64,000 nt of DNA from Betaproteobacteria bacterium (GCA_016716425.1 JADJWJ010000014.1:1-64000); one strand, 5' to 3'. Shown: positions 10,864 through 19,887, counted from the stretch's first letter. Notes: generated by a model from the sequence alone, not told the origin. Numbers and translations: made by a program.

Positions 10864-13821
10864 TCAGCGCTCCACGAGGTAGTCGGGACTGTTCACGATG
10901 AGCCACAGCGCGGTGCGCAGGCGCTCGCGTCCCTGCGCCTGCACGTCCCCGGCGGAGGGGATGGTGCCGATGGAGGCCGCGATCAGCGCCTTGGCCTCGC
11001 CGCTCATCGCACCGCCGGTGAGCACGAGGTCCAGCTCGGCCACCAGCGCGACGGGGTCGGCGGCGAGCGCCACGTAGTGCGCGTAGTCGGGAACGATGCG
11101 CGCCGAGGCGTCGGGGTTGCCGTGCTCGAAGCCGTCGATGATGTCGGTCTTGGTGAACTCCGAGAAGCCCGAGATCGCGGTGCTGGTGGTGATCTCGAAC
11201 TCCGGTCCCACGAGGCCGTTGCGCGTGAGCGGCCCGGTGGGCATGAAGTCGGGGTGGTAGAAGTTGAACACCGACGGCGCGAACAGCGGGCTCTGGTTGA
11301 GTTGCGTCGGCGCGTTGAGGCCGCCGCGCAGATCGTAGTAGCCGTCGGCCTTGGTGGCCTTGAAGGCACGGTGGAGCTGCACGAAGCGCACCACCGGCTC
11401 GGAGAGCTTGCCGAAGGCCGGGCCCTCGCGCACCGCGAGGCTGCGCGCCTCGGGATCGAGCAGGATCGCGCGGATCACGGCCTTCATGTCGCCGCGCACG
11501 CCGCTGCCGTTGTCGGCGAAGGCCTGCGCCACGCGACCGACGTAGGGCGCGCTCGGATTCGACGTGACCAGGCGCTGGATCAGCAGCTTGCCGACGAACG
11601 GCCCCACGTTGGGATGCCGGAAGAGATTCTCCAGCGCGTTGTCGAGATCGGTGGCCGGCGACTGCCCCGCGGGCAGCGTGGCGAAGGGCGCGCCCGGGTA
11701 CGCGAGCAGCTGCTTCGCCGTCTGGTCGTGCGCCGGACCGTTGATCTCGCGCTTGAGATCGGCCGAAAGGTACCTGGCGAGCCAGGGCTCCATGGGACGC
11801 GTCCACGCCGCGCAGCCTTTCTGGACCGCGATGACCGGGTTCTCGTCCCAGATGTCGGGATAGATCCAGCGCCACGACAGGGTCTGGTCCTGGCCGCCGA
11901 AGGTCCAGCCCGACAGCGCCTTGGCGAATCCCTGGACGGTGCTCTCGGTGAAGGCCGGAATGCGCGCACCGGCCGCGTCGACCTTCGGCGTGCCGTCGGG
12001 CTCGAGCAGCACCAGGCCGACGGAGAAGAGCTGCATCACCTCGCGCGCGTAATTCTCGTCGGGCTTGGTCTTGAGCACCGCATCCGCCTTGGCGCTCTCC
12101 TTCATGGACAGGAATTCGCCCATGATCGGATGCAGCGTCACGTCGCGCAGCAGATCGCGCCAGTTGCCGAAGGCATTGCGGTTGAGCGTGTCGAGGTAGC
12201 CCGCCGCGCCGCACGGCGAGTTGGCCACGAAGCCGTTGGCGAGCGACACCACGTAGATCTGCGACAGCGCGTAGCCCACGCGCTGGCGCAGTTGGTCCTC
12301 CCCGGTGAAGAACTGCTTCCAGAGAGTCTGGTTCATGACGTACGCGGCGCTGTCGATCAGGTACGGGTCGGCCTTGACCGTATCGAGATGCGACACCATG
12401 GGGGCGGCGAACTGCCGCGCGAGCCACGCGTCGTAGCCTTCGCGCACCAGCGCCTCGATGTCGTCGCGATTGGCGCCGAACGTGGCCTGGCGGAGGAAGC
12501 GCGCGGCGTCCTTGCGCGTGTCGTCCGGGGCGCGCATGTCGAACGGACGCATGTCCACGAGGCACGTCCAGCATTCGCCCCTCGCAGCGGCGTTGACGAG
12601 TGCGGCGTAAGGGTTGAGGTGGGGGACGATCGCGTCGGCGGGCACGTACGTGGCGCTGCCGTCGGGCTGCGCCAGGAACTGCCACGTGCGCACGGGCGCG
12701 AAGGGAAACGTGCTGAAGTTGCCCCAGTTGAGATTGTTGGTGTAGATCTTGATCGTTCCGTTGCTGCTCGTGATGCGCGGCGCCTCGAGATTCACGCCCT
12801 GGAACGACTGCCCGGCGAGCGTCCAGCCGTTCACGATCGCCACGCCGTCGAGATCGAGCGTGCCGCCGGCCTTGAGCACCACGCCGCCGGCGAGGACCAG
12901 ATCGTTGCTCGCGCCGCCCGCGAGCCGCAAATTGCCGGTGGCCTGCATGATGAGGCCGCTCGCACCGTGCGCCGGATTGCCGGCGCCGGGCGGACGCACC
13001 TCGCCGGGCAGCGCGGGCAGGCTGTTGGGCGGGGCGAAGTAGCCCGCGGGCCACGCCGAGGGCATCGCCAGCACGGCATCGCCGTTCACGGCGAAGTTGA
13101 GCACCTGCGGCCCCGTGCCGTAGTGCGATACCGACAGCGCGACCTGCGTGCCGGTGGCCGGCTCGAACTGGAGGCCGTTGGAGAGGAAGAAGTTGCCGTT
13201 GACGGGGTTGTTCGCGTTGCCGAAAGTGGCCACGTGGATGTCGTTGCCCACGAAGCGGCCGCCGCCGTTGATGCGCCCGCCCGTCAGGCGCAGTTGCGCA
13301 TCCCCCTTCACGAACCCCTGGTTCACGAGCGTCTGGCCTTCGGCCCACGTGGCGCCCAGCGTGGAGACCGTCAGCGCGGCGCTGGTGGTGATACGGCCCG
13401 TCCCCGACACCACGAGCCCGTTCGGGTCCTGCACCTGCGCGCGCAGCGTCGAGCCCGCCACGCCGTAGAAGCGCAGCGTGCCGTCGAGCGTGCTCGACGT
13501 GCCGGCGACGTTGTAGAGCAGCACGCCCTGTCCCGCGGCGCCCGCGTACACCGAGAGCGTGGTGCCGGCCGGAAGGTCGAGGCCCTGGAAGTCGATGCGC
13601 GCGACCGAGACGCCATCGCCCGGAACGCTGCCGAGCTTGATCACGGCATCGCCCTGCCAGCCGGACAGCGTGGTGCCGCTCAGCGTCACGCCCGTCACCG
13701 TGACGGGGCCGTAGGGATTGCTCGCGATCGTGGCCGTGCCGAGCGCCCAGGCGTGCGCCGCCGCGAGGGCAAGTGCGCCTGCGAGCGCCCAACGTCCGCC
13801 GTGGTGAACCCGTCCCTGCAC
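10864..13821 (-). CDS. DUF1800 protein with N-terminal beta-rich region
   Basis: 985 residues from GTG 13821, chosen because a GGGGGA ribosome site sits 5 bp upstream and the product begins with a clean signal peptide (HHGGRWALAGALALAAAHAWA). An ATG at 13872 is an alternative. Residues 30-410 are a Gly/Asn/Thr-rich, strand-forming region suggestive of a beta-helix or carbohydrate-binding module. DUF1800 starts near residue 437 (ARFLRQATFGANRDDIEALV) and contains YALSQIYVVS and ENYAREVMQLFSVGL. Partner DUF1501 follows directly. The pair is thought to act outside the cytoplasm, but no function is proven. The long N-terminal module is more than a bare DUF1800 protein needs. Confidence 0.88.
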   Translation of the reverse strand: MQGRVHHGGRWALAGALALAAAHAWALGTATIASNPYGPVTVTGVTLSGTTLSGWQGDAVIKLGSVPGDGVSVARIDFQGLDLPAGTTLSVYAGAAGQGVLLYNVAGTSSTLDGTLRFYGVAGSTLRAQVQDPNGLVVSGTGRITTSAALTVSTLGATWAEGQTLVNQGFVKGDAQLRLTGGRINGGGRFVGNDIHVATFGNANNPVNGNFFLSNGLQFEPATGTQVALSVSHYGTGPQVLNFAVNGDAVLAMPSAWPAGYFAPPNSLPALPGEVRPPGAGNPAHGASGLIMQATGNLRLAGGASNDLVLAGGVVLKAGGTLDLDGVAIVNGWTLAGQSFQGVNLEAPRITSSNGTIKIYTNNLNWGNFSTFPFAPVRTWQFLAQPDGSATYVPADAIVPHLNPYAALVNAAARGECWTCLVDMRPFDMRAPDDTRKDAARFLRQATFGANRDDIEALVREGYDAWLARQFAAPMVSHLDTVKADPYLIDSAAYVMNQTLWKQFFTGEDQLRQRVGYALSQIYVVSLANGFVANSPCGAAGYLDTLNRNAFGNWRDLLRDVTLHPIMGEFLSMKESAKADAVLKTKPDENYAREVMQLFSVGLVLLEPDGTPKVDAAGARIPAFTESTVQGFAKALSGWTFGGQDQTLSWRWIYPDIWDENPVIAVQKGCAAWTRPMEPWLARYLSADLKREINGPAHDQTAKQLLAYPGAPFATLPAGQSPATDLDNALENLFRHPNVGPFVGKLLIQRLVTSNPSAPYVGRVAQAFADNGSGVRGDMKAVIRAILLDPEARSLAVREGPAFGKLSEPVVRFVQLHRAFKATKADGYYDLRGGLNAPTQLNQSPLFAPSVFNFYHPDFMPTGPLTRNGLVGPEFEITTSTAISGFSEFTKTDIIDGFEHGNPDASARIVPDYAHYVALAADPVALVAELDLVLTGGAMSGEAKALIAASIGTIPSAGDVQAQGRERLRTALWLIVNSPDYLVER

Positions 13822-13958
13822 CGAATCCCCCTGCACACGTGCGCGCCGGGCGCGCTGCGGGCCCGGACTCATAACATTAGCAAGCAAGGATGATGCCGGC
13901 AAGGCGCGTTCGGCCGCGCGCCCGCCGCGAGGCACGCGGCGCCATGGCCGGTCGCGTT

Positions 13959-14774
13959 CTAGTCGATCCTGCCCGCGGCCACGCGCGGGATGCCGGCGAG
14001 ATCGCGCCGGACCACGATGTTCGTGCAGCCGGCGTCGCGCAGCAGCGCCTGCACGCGCTCCGACTGATCGTAGCCGTGCTCGACGACGAGCGCGCCGCCC
14101 GGCGCGAGCCGGGCGGGCGCGCCGGCAATGATCGTGCGCAGTGCGGAGAGCCCGTCCGCACCGGCCGCGAGCGCCGCCGCCGGCTCGAAGCGCAGGTCGC
14201 CTTCGGTGAGATGCGGATCGCGCGCCGCGACGTACGGCGGGTTGCTGACGATCAGGTCGAAATGCGCATCGCCCACGCCGTCGTACCAGTCCGATTCCAC
14301 GAACACGACATTTCCGAAACCGAGCCTGGCTCGGTTTTCGCGGGCGACCGCGAGCGCCTCGGCCGACGCGTCGGTGGCGAGCACCTGCGCGCGCGGGCGC
14401 TCGTGGGCCAGCGCCAGCGCGATCGCGCCGGAGCCCGTGCCGAGGTCGAGTACGCGCGGCGTGCCGTCGCGCGGCAGCCACTCGAGCGCCAGCTCGACCA
14501 GCGTCTCGGTCTCCGGCCGCGGAACGAGCACGGCCGGCGTGACGGTGAGGGGCAAACCCCAGAACTCCCGCATGCCGGTCAGGTACGCGACGGGCTCACC
14601 GGCGCGCCGGCGCTGCGCCAGTGCGCCGAACGCATCGGCCTGCGCGGGCGTCAGCGCCTCGTCGCGGTGGGCGACGAGCCACGCGCGGTCGCGCCCGACC
14701 GCGTGCGCCAGCAGCACCTGCGCGTCGACCGGCACGAGGCCGGACTGCGCCAGCGCCTGCCGCACCGTCGTCAT
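13959..14774 (-). CDS. prmC: Release factor glutamine methyltransferase
   Basis: 271 residues. PrmC methylates the Gln of the GGQ motif in release factors RF1 and RF2, using S-adenosylmethionine. Visible are the N-terminal helical domain, the SAM motif VLDLGTGSGAIALALA and the catalytic IVSNPPYVAARDPHL (NPPY). Its substrate gene prfA lies upstream on the same strand, separated by GNAT genes. The ATG at 14774 overlaps the stop of the small GNAT fragment (ATGA), suggesting coupling. The 3' end is duplicated in decayed form at 9288. Other names: hemK. Confidence 0.96.
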   Translation of the reverse strand: MTTVRQALAQSGLVPVDAQVLLAHAVGRDRAWLVAHRDEALTPAQADAFGALAQRRRAGEPVAYLTGMREFWGLPLTVTPAVLVPRPETETLVELALEWLPRDGTPRVLDLGTGSGAIALALAHERPRAQVLATDASAEALAVARENRARLGFGNVVFVESDWYDGVGDAHFDLIVSNPPYVAARDPHLTEGDLRFEPAAALAAGADGLSALRTIIAGAPARLAPGGALVVEHGYDQSERVQALLRDAGCTNIVVRRDLAGIPRVAAGRID

Positions 14775-14968
14775 CGGGAGCCCTCGCGGTGCGCGGCGAA
14801 CGCGATCCTGCGTTCCCGCGCCTGCGCGCTCTGCTCGCACGAGCGGCCGGGCAGCCCGCTGCCGATCGTGCGCATCGCGCGTTCGTCGCCGTCCATCCCG
14901 TGCAGGTCGTCGCCATCCCCGGCGGCGAGCGGCCGCAGCGCGATGCGCGCCGTCGCGAGCGTGGGCAT
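14771..14968 (-). pseudogene. Truncated GNAT acetyltransferase start
   Basis: A 65-codon frame starting MPTLATARIALRPLAAGDGDDLHGMDG. This resembles the first strand and helix of a GNAT N-acetyltransferase (compare TLRLALREFTSADFDDLHRLD in the complete neighbour at 14974). The acetyl-CoA-binding core is missing, and the tail (RSCEQSAQARERRIAFAAHR) has no match. It probably arose by internal deletion of a second GNAT gene. It sits 5 bp after the intact GNAT stop and overlaps the prmC start, so it may still be translated. Confidence 0.6.
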
Positions 14969-14973
14969 CGCGG

Positions 14974-15519
14974 TCAGCGTGCAGGTTCGGCGTTGTCCGC
15001 CGCGAAGAGCCGCAGGCGTTTGTCGTAGTACCGCCCCCACCCGCGGTCGGACATGCCCACCTTCTTCAGCACGTGCTGCGATGCCGTGTTGCCCGGATCC
15101 GTCACACCGATGATCCGGTGGAGGCCCAACTCGTCGAAGCCGAAGTCGAGCAGTGCGGCCGCGCCCTCGGTGGCGTAGCCGTGGCCCCAGGCGTCGTGCA
15201 GCAGCCGGTAGCCGATTTCGACGTCGGGGCTCCTGCCCGCGTACTTGAGCGAGAACCAGCCGATGAACGCGCCGGTGTCGCGCCGCGTCGCGTACCAGAT
15301 GCCGAGGTCCGGATAGAGCCGCGGGTAGCGGACGATGCGCCGGATCGCCGCGGCGGTCTCCTCGCGTGTGGCCGGCCGGCCGCGATTGACGTACTTCATC
15401 ACGCGCGGGTCGGTGTCGAGCCGGTGCAGGTCGTCGAAGTCCGCGGACGTGAACTCGCGCAGCGCGAGGCGCAGCGTCTCGAGCCAGGGGGAAGGTGCGT
15501 CGGATCGACGGCAGTTCAT
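14974..15519 (-). CDS. GNAT family N-acetyltransferase (RimJ/RimL-like)
   Basis: 181 residues with the whole fold. The N-terminal strand TLRLALREFTSADFDDLHRL is followed by the core FIGWFSLKYAGRSPDVEIGYRL, the pyrophosphate-loop region DAWGHGYATEGAAALLDFGF and the final LHRIIGVTDPGNTASQHVLKKVGM. This layout is of the RimJ/RimL subgroup, which acetylates protein N-termini or small amines with acetyl-CoA; the real substrate cannot be told. It lies between prfA and prmC on the same strand. A CCCTCACCCC repeat sits directly upstream of its ATG, which may separate it from prfA transcription. Confidence 0.88.
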   Translation of the reverse strand: MNCRRSDAPSPWLETLRLALREFTSADFDDLHRLDTDPRVMKYVNRGRPATREETAAAIRRIVRYPRLYPDLGIWYATRRDTGAFIGWFSLKYAGRSPDVEIGYRLLHDAWGHGYATEGAAALLDFGFDELGLHRIIGVTDPGNTASQHVLKKVGMSDRGWGRYYDKRLRLFAADNAEPAR

Positions 15520-15520
15520 C

Positions 15521-15631
15521 GCCCCTCACCCCGACCCTCTCCCCGCTGCGCGGGGCGAGGGAGCACATGTTCGCGACGTCTCGCCGAAATGCTCCCGCTC
15601 CCCGCAGGGTTGAGCGCTGGGGTGAGGGGGT
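15521..15631. repeat. CCCTCACCCC paired palindromic element
   Basis: This copy runs from GCCCCTCACCCCGACCCTCT at 15521 to GGGGTGAGGGGG ending near 15631, so its two ends are inverted. An inner hairpin (CCCCGC-TGC-GCGGGG) lies near 15541. It fills the gap between the prfA stop and the GNAT start. Confidence 0.8.
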
Positions 15632-15646
15632 GGAACGAGCGCACGC

Positions 15647-16729
15647 TCACGCCTCCCCCGCGATCGCCGCGAGCTGCTCGGCCTGGAACTCCTGCGCGAG
15701 CGCCGACACGATCTCGTCCAGTTCGCCGTCCATGATCGCGTCGATCTTGTAGAGCGTCAGGTTGATCCGGTGGTCGGTGACGCGCCCCTGCGGGAAGTTG
15801 TACGTGCGGATGCGCTCGCTGCGGTCGCCCGAGCCGATCAGCGACTTCCGGTGCGCGGCTTCCCTGCTCTGCCGCTCCTGCCGCTGCCGGTCGAGCAGGC
15901 GGGAGGCCAGCACCGCCATCGCCTGCGCGCGGTTGCGGTGCTGCGAACGGTCGTCCTGGCACTCGACGACGAGGCCGGTCGGCAGGTGCGTGATGCGCAC
16001 CGCCGAGTCGGTCTTGTTCACGTGCTGGCCGCCCGCGCCCGAGGCGCGGAACGTGTCGACCTTGAGGTCGGCCGGGTTGATCGCGATGTCGGCGATCGGG
16101 TCCGCCTCCGCGATGACGGCGACCGTGCACGCCGACGTGTGGATGCGCCCCTGCGCCTCCGTCTCCGGCACCCGCTGCACGCGGTGGCCGCCCGACTCGA
16201 ACTTGAGCCGCGAGAACGCGCCCTGCCCGACGATGCGCACGATCACCTCGCGGTAGCCGCCCAGATCCGACGGCGACGCCGACACGGTTTCGGTCTGCCA
16301 CCGGTGCCGCTCCGCGTAGCGGACGTACATGCGCAGCAGATCGCCGGCGAAGAGCGCCGACTCGTCGCCGCCGGTGCCGGCGCGGATCTCGACGAACACG
16401 TTGCGCTCGTCGTCCGGGTCCTTCGGCAGCAGCGCGGCCTGCAGCTCCGCCTCCAGCGTGACGATCCGCGCCTGCGCCGCCGCCCGCTCCTCGTCGGCGA
16501 ACGCGCGCAGCGCCGGATCGCTCGCCATCTCGGCGGCGGTCGCGAGGTCGCCCTCCGCGCGGACGAATTCCTGGAACCGCGCGACGACCGGCGCGATGTC
16601 CGCGTGTTCCTTGGTCAGCGCGCGATAGCGGTCGAGGTCGTCGGCGATGTCCGGCGACCCCAGCAGGCCGTTGAGCTCGTCGAGGCGTGCGGCGAGCTGG
16701 TCGAGCTTGGTGCGCAGCGAGGGTTTCAT
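15647..16729 (-). CDS. prfA: Peptide chain release factor 1
   Basis: 360 residues, the usual RF1 length. RF1 ends translation at UAA and UAG. The GGQ catalytic loop (SGAGGQHVNKTDSAVRITH, about residue 230) and the codon-reading region (RVQRVPETEAQGRIHTSA, with PET as the PxT tripeptide) are both present. It is encoded after hemA on the same strand, a conserved arrangement in proteobacteria, and prmC, whose product methylates this GGQ, lies just beyond. A 174-bp gap full of palindromes separates it from hemA. Confidence 0.98.
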   Translation of the reverse strand: MKPSLRTKLDQLAARLDELNGLLGSPDIADDLDRYRALTKEHADIAPVVARFQEFVRAEGDLATAAEMASDPALRAFADEERAAAQARIVTLEAELQAALLPKDPDDERNVFVEIRAGTGGDESALFAGDLLRMYVRYAERHRWQTETVSASPSDLGGYREVIVRIVGQGAFSRLKFESGGHRVQRVPETEAQGRIHTSACTVAVIAEADPIADIAINPADLKVDTFRASGAGGQHVNKTDSAVRITHLPTGLVVECQDDRSQHRNRAQAMAVLASRLLDRQRQERQSREAAHRKSLIGSGDRSERIRTYNFPQGRVTDHRINLTLYKIDAIMDGELDEIVSALAQEFQAEQLAAIAGEA

Positions 16730-16754
16730 GCGATGTCGGAAGTCGGGGCCAGGA

Positions 16755-16820
16755 AAACCGGGCCGGGCCCGGTTTCTCCCCGCGAGTCATTTTCGGGAGA
16801 ACCGGGCCAGGCCCGGTTTC
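16755..16820. repeat. Two copies of a 21-bp perfect palindrome in the hemA-prfA gap
   Basis: Copy 1 (16755-16775) and copy 2 (16800-16820) both read AAACCGGGCC, one base, GGCCCGGTTT. Each has 10-bp arms that pair perfectly; only the central base differs (g or a). They lie 24 bp apart. Confidence 0.85.
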
Positions 16821-16839
16821 TGCAACACATTGTCGGGGC

Positions 16840-16860
16840 TTAAGGGTCTGACCCTTAAGA
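16840..16860. repeat. TTAAGGGTC palindrome
   Basis: CTTAAGGGTC, one t, GACCCTTAAG: a perfect 10+1+10 palindrome 43 bp upstream (plus-strand left) of the hemA stop. It has the same geometry as the two palindromes at 16755 but a different sequence. It could form a hairpin in the hemA-prfA transcript. Confidence 0.8.
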
Positions 16861-16903
16861 GGAGCAGCGCGCGACGGCCGGGCCGCCGAGTCGGTCGGCG
16901 CAG

Positions 16904-18181
16904 CTAATGCCCGTCGGCGGGCTCGTCGCCTGCGGCCGATTCGAGGCGGTAGACGCGCTGGAGCACGGCGATCAGCTCGGCGCGCTCCGCCTCGCCCGCC
17001 GCATTCAGCGCCGACAGCGGCGCGTGCAGCAGCTTGCTGGTGAGCGCGCGTGCCAACGCCTCGAGCACCTTGTCCGGCGCCGCGCCGCCCGCGAGCATCT
17101 TGCGCGCCCGGTCGAGCTCGGCCACGCGCAGCTCGTCGTGATGGCCCTGCAACGCGGCGATCGTCGGCACGACGTTGCGGCCCTCGAGCCAGCGGAGGAA
17201 GTGCGTGGTCTGGTCCGCGATCATCTGCTCCGCCTGCAGGACCGCCTCGCGCCGGACCTGCAGGTTGTCCTTCACGATCGCCGACAGGTCGTCGACCGTG
17301 TACAGGAACACGTCGTCCAGCTCCGCGGCTTCCGGCTCGACATCGCGCGGCACCGCGAGATCGACGATGAACACCGGCGCATGCCGGCGCTGCTTGATCA
17401 CGCGCTCCAGCATGCCCTTGCCGAGGATCGGCAGCGTGCTCGCCGTGCAGGTGACGACGATGTCGTATTCGCGCAGGCGCTCGGGCAGTTCGTTCAGCGT
17501 GATCGCATCGGCGCCAAAGCGGTCGGCGAGCTGGCTGCCGCGCTCCAGCGTGCGGTTGGCGACCGTGACCGACTTCGGCGTCTTCGCGCAGAAGTGCGTG
17601 GCCGCGAGCTCGATCATCTCGCCCGCGCCGATCAGCAGCAGCCGCTGGTCGCGGATCGACGGGAAGATGCGCTCGGCCAGCTTGACCGACGCCGCCGCCA
17701 TCGAGATCGACGCGCTGCCGATGTCCGTCTGCGTGCGCACGTCCTTGGCGACAGCGAACGTCCGCTGGAACAGCCGGTTGAGCACGAGGCCGAGCGATCC
17801 GGCCGATTCGGCCGTGCGCACCGCCTGCTTCATCTGGCCCAGGATCTGCGGCTCGCCCAGCACCATCGAGTCCAATCCGCTCGCGACGCGGAACGCGTGC
17901 GCGACCGCCTTGTCCTTCGGCAGCGTGTACACGTACGGCGCGAGCGTCTGCTCGGGGAGGCTGTGGAAGCCCGCCAGCCACTGCGCGACCGGCTCGGGAT
18001 CGCCGCCCTGGAAGTAGACCTCGGTGCGATTGCACGTCGACAGGATCGCCGCTTCCTTGACCCGCTTCGCACCCGTCAGGTCGCGCAGCGCGTCGGCCAG
18101 CGCGTCCGGCCCGAACACGACCTTCTCCCTCACCTCGAGGGGCGCGGTCATGTGATTCAGGCCGAGCGTGTAGAGCGACAT
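16904..18181 (-). CDS. hemA: Glutamyl-tRNA reductase
   Basis: 425 residues. It reduces glutamyl-tRNA to glutamate-1-semialdehyde with NADPH, the first committed step of tetrapyrrole synthesis in the C5 pathway. The N-terminus MSLYTLGLNHMTAPLEVREK, the catalytic Cys in AAILSTCNRTEVYF (about residue 50), the NADP-binding LLLIGAGEMIELAATHF and the C-terminal dimerisation helices are all visible. It is divergent from the winged-helix regulator at 18461 and heads the hemA-prfA-prmC block. Confidence 0.98.
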   Translation of the reverse strand: MSLYTLGLNHMTAPLEVREKVVFGPDALADALRDLTGAKRVKEAAILSTCNRTEVYFQGGDPEPVAQWLAGFHSLPEQTLAPYVYTLPKDKAVAHAFRVASGLDSMVLGEPQILGQMKQAVRTAESAGSLGLVLNRLFQRTFAVAKDVRTQTDIGSASISMAAASVKLAERIFPSIRDQRLLLIGAGEMIELAATHFCAKTPKSVTVANRTLERGSQLADRFGADAITLNELPERLREYDIVVTCTASTLPILGKGMLERVIKQRRHAPVFIVDLAVPRDVEPEAAELDDVFLYTVDDLSAIVKDNLQVRREAVLQAEQMIADQTTHFLRWLEGRNVVPTIAALQGHHDELRVAELDRARKMLAGGAAPDKVLEALARALTSKLLHAPLSALNAAGEAERAELIAVLQRVYRLESAAGDEPADGH

Positions 18182-18460
18182 GGGTGGGCAATTCTAGCCG
18201 TTGCGCCGGATTGTACGCGTCCCGGCCGCCTCGTCGTGGCCAACAATTTGATTCAAATCAGGAAATTGCCCGGCCCGGACGGCCCCGGCGAGGCCGGCCA
18301 GCGCACGTGCGCCGTTGCTCGGCCCATGCCGGATTGGCCGGCTGAACGAGGGCGGCTGGCGGCCGCGGCATTCCGGGCATCCGGACAAGGCAAGCACGAG
18401 CCACACCCCTGCGACAGTAGTCGACGCACTCTGCGGCGTTGGGCAGAATGGACGCGGCCG

Positions 18461-19816
18461 ATGGACAAGTCTCCCCGCCACGAACGATTCCGCTTCGGCC
18501 GTTTCGAAGTCCAGCCGCGGGAGCGGCGGCTGCTCGCGGACGGCACCGTCACGCCCATCACGCCGCGCGCATTCGATCTGCTGGTCGTGCTGATCGAGCG
18601 GGCGGGCGAACTCGTGGAAAAGGACGAGTTGCTGGACCGGGTGTGGTCCGGGCTCGTCGTGGAAGAGTCCAATCTCCCGGTTCAGGTGTCCACGCTGAGG
18701 AGGCTCCTCGGACCGCGGTCCATCGCCACGGTTCCCGGCCGCGGCTATCGCTTCATGCCCGAGGTCGCGGTCACAGCCGCGGGCGAGCCGGCGCCCGCCG
18801 GCAACTTGCCGGAACCCATCACGCCGATGGTCGACTCGCGCGGCATGGTCGACCGGTGCGTCGCCGCGCTTCGCGCAACACAGCTGATCACGCTCACGGG
18901 CCCCGGGGGCGTCGGCAAGAGCCGCCTGCTTCTCGAGACGGCGCGGGCGTGCAGCGACGACTACCGAGACGGCGCGTGGGCCGTCGACGTCTCCACGGCG
19001 CCGGATCTGCCCGGGCTGGAGCAGCTCGTCGCGAACGTGCTCTGCATCGCCGATGCTTCGCGCACCGGCATTGCCACGCACGTCGCGCGCCGATGCATGC
19101 TGTTGGCGCTCGACAACTGCGAGCACCTGGTGCAGGACGTGGCAGACCTGGCAGATCGGCTCCTGCGCGCTTCGCCACGATTGGCCGTGCTGGCATCCAG
19201 CCGCGAACGGTTGCGCGTCGCCGGCGAAAGGCTCGTGTACGTTGCGCCGCTGCCGGTGCCGGAAGTCGAGTCGGCGACGCCCGAAGCCCTGGCCAATGTC
19301 GATTCAGTGCGATTGTTCATGAGCCATGCGGCCGCCGCCCTGCCGGGATTCGCGTTGACGGCGACCAACGCAGCACCGATTGCGCACATCTGCCGGGAGC
19401 TGGAGGGCCTGCCACTTGCGCTCGTGCACGCAGCGCCGCTCGTGCGAGCGATGTCGCCGCTGCAGATCGCCGAGCATCTGTCCGATCCGCTGGATTTCCT
19501 GAAGGCAGCGGACCCGACGGTCGCGCCGCACCAACGCACGCTGCGGGCGTCGCTCGACTGGAGCTACGAGCCGCTCGCGCCGGAGGAGCGGGCGTGCCTG
19601 CGGCGGCTCGCTTGCCTGCCTTGCGCGTGGACGCTCGAAGCGGCGCTCGCGGCCCTGACGGGCGGCGCCGGGAACGAGTCCGACTGGGTCACGCTGCACG
19701 GCCGCTTGGTCGAGAAGTCGCTCGTCACCTTCGACTCCGACACCGGCCGCTATCGGATGCTCGGGCTCGTGCGGCGCCACGCCCGCGAGCGGATGGATGC
19801 GGGCGACGCCCCGTAG
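18461..19816 (+). CDS. Winged-helix / NB-ARC-type ATPase regulator, TPR-less
   Basis: 451 residues from ATG 18461. Residues 5-100 are an OmpR-type winged helix (FRFGRFEVQPRERRLLADG, then STLRRLLG...TVPGRGYRF). An AP/NB-ARC-like ATPase follows: Walker A TGPGGVGKSRLL, Walker B MLLALDNCEHL, ASSRERLRVAGE, and RTLRASLDWSYEPLAPEERACLRRLA. It aligns with the neighbour at 19888 up to LVRRHARERM and then stops, so it lacks the C-terminal TPR part. It is likely a one-component transcription factor using ATP as a switch. No signal is known. Start codon has only a weak ribosome site. Confidence 0.85.
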   Translation: MDKSPRHERFRFGRFEVQPRERRLLADGTVTPITPRAFDLLVVLIERAGELVEKDELLDRVWSGLVVEESNLPVQVSTLRRLLGPRSIATVPGRGYRFMPEVAVTAAGEPAPAGNLPEPITPMVDSRGMVDRCVAALRATQLITLTGPGGVGKSRLLLETARACSDDYRDGAWAVDVSTAPDLPGLEQLVANVLCIADASRTGIATHVARRCMLLALDNCEHLVQDVADLADRLLRASPRLAVLASSRERLRVAGERLVYVAPLPVPEVESATPEALANVDSVRLFMSHAAAALPGFALTATNAAPIAHICRELEGLPLALVHAAPLVRAMSPLQIAEHLSDPLDFLKAADPTVAPHQRTLRASLDWSYEPLAPEERACLRRLACLPCAWTLEAALAALTGGAGNESDWVTLHGRLVEKSLVTFDSDTGRYRMLGLVRRHARERMDAGDAP

Positions 19817-19887
19817 TCCCGGGGTACGGTGACCGCCGTTCGCGCCGCGTTGCGCTACACTGGACCATCGGTCCTCGGGCTCGTCCG

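Noticed and set aside
9395..13792. A single 1465-residue minus-strand frame spanning DUF1501 and DUF1800
   Set aside because: Only its last third is real protein (DUF1501). The rest is Arg-rich shadow of DUF1800, which is read in another frame.
11077..13893. Long plus-strand frame opposite DUF1800
   Set aside because: Composition is Arg/Ala/Gly-rich with no motifs; it mirrors codon bias of the true minus-strand gene.
16160..16180. PET instead of PAT in the RF1 codon-reading motif
   Set aside because: The middle residue of PxT varies in bacterial RF1, so this is not notable.
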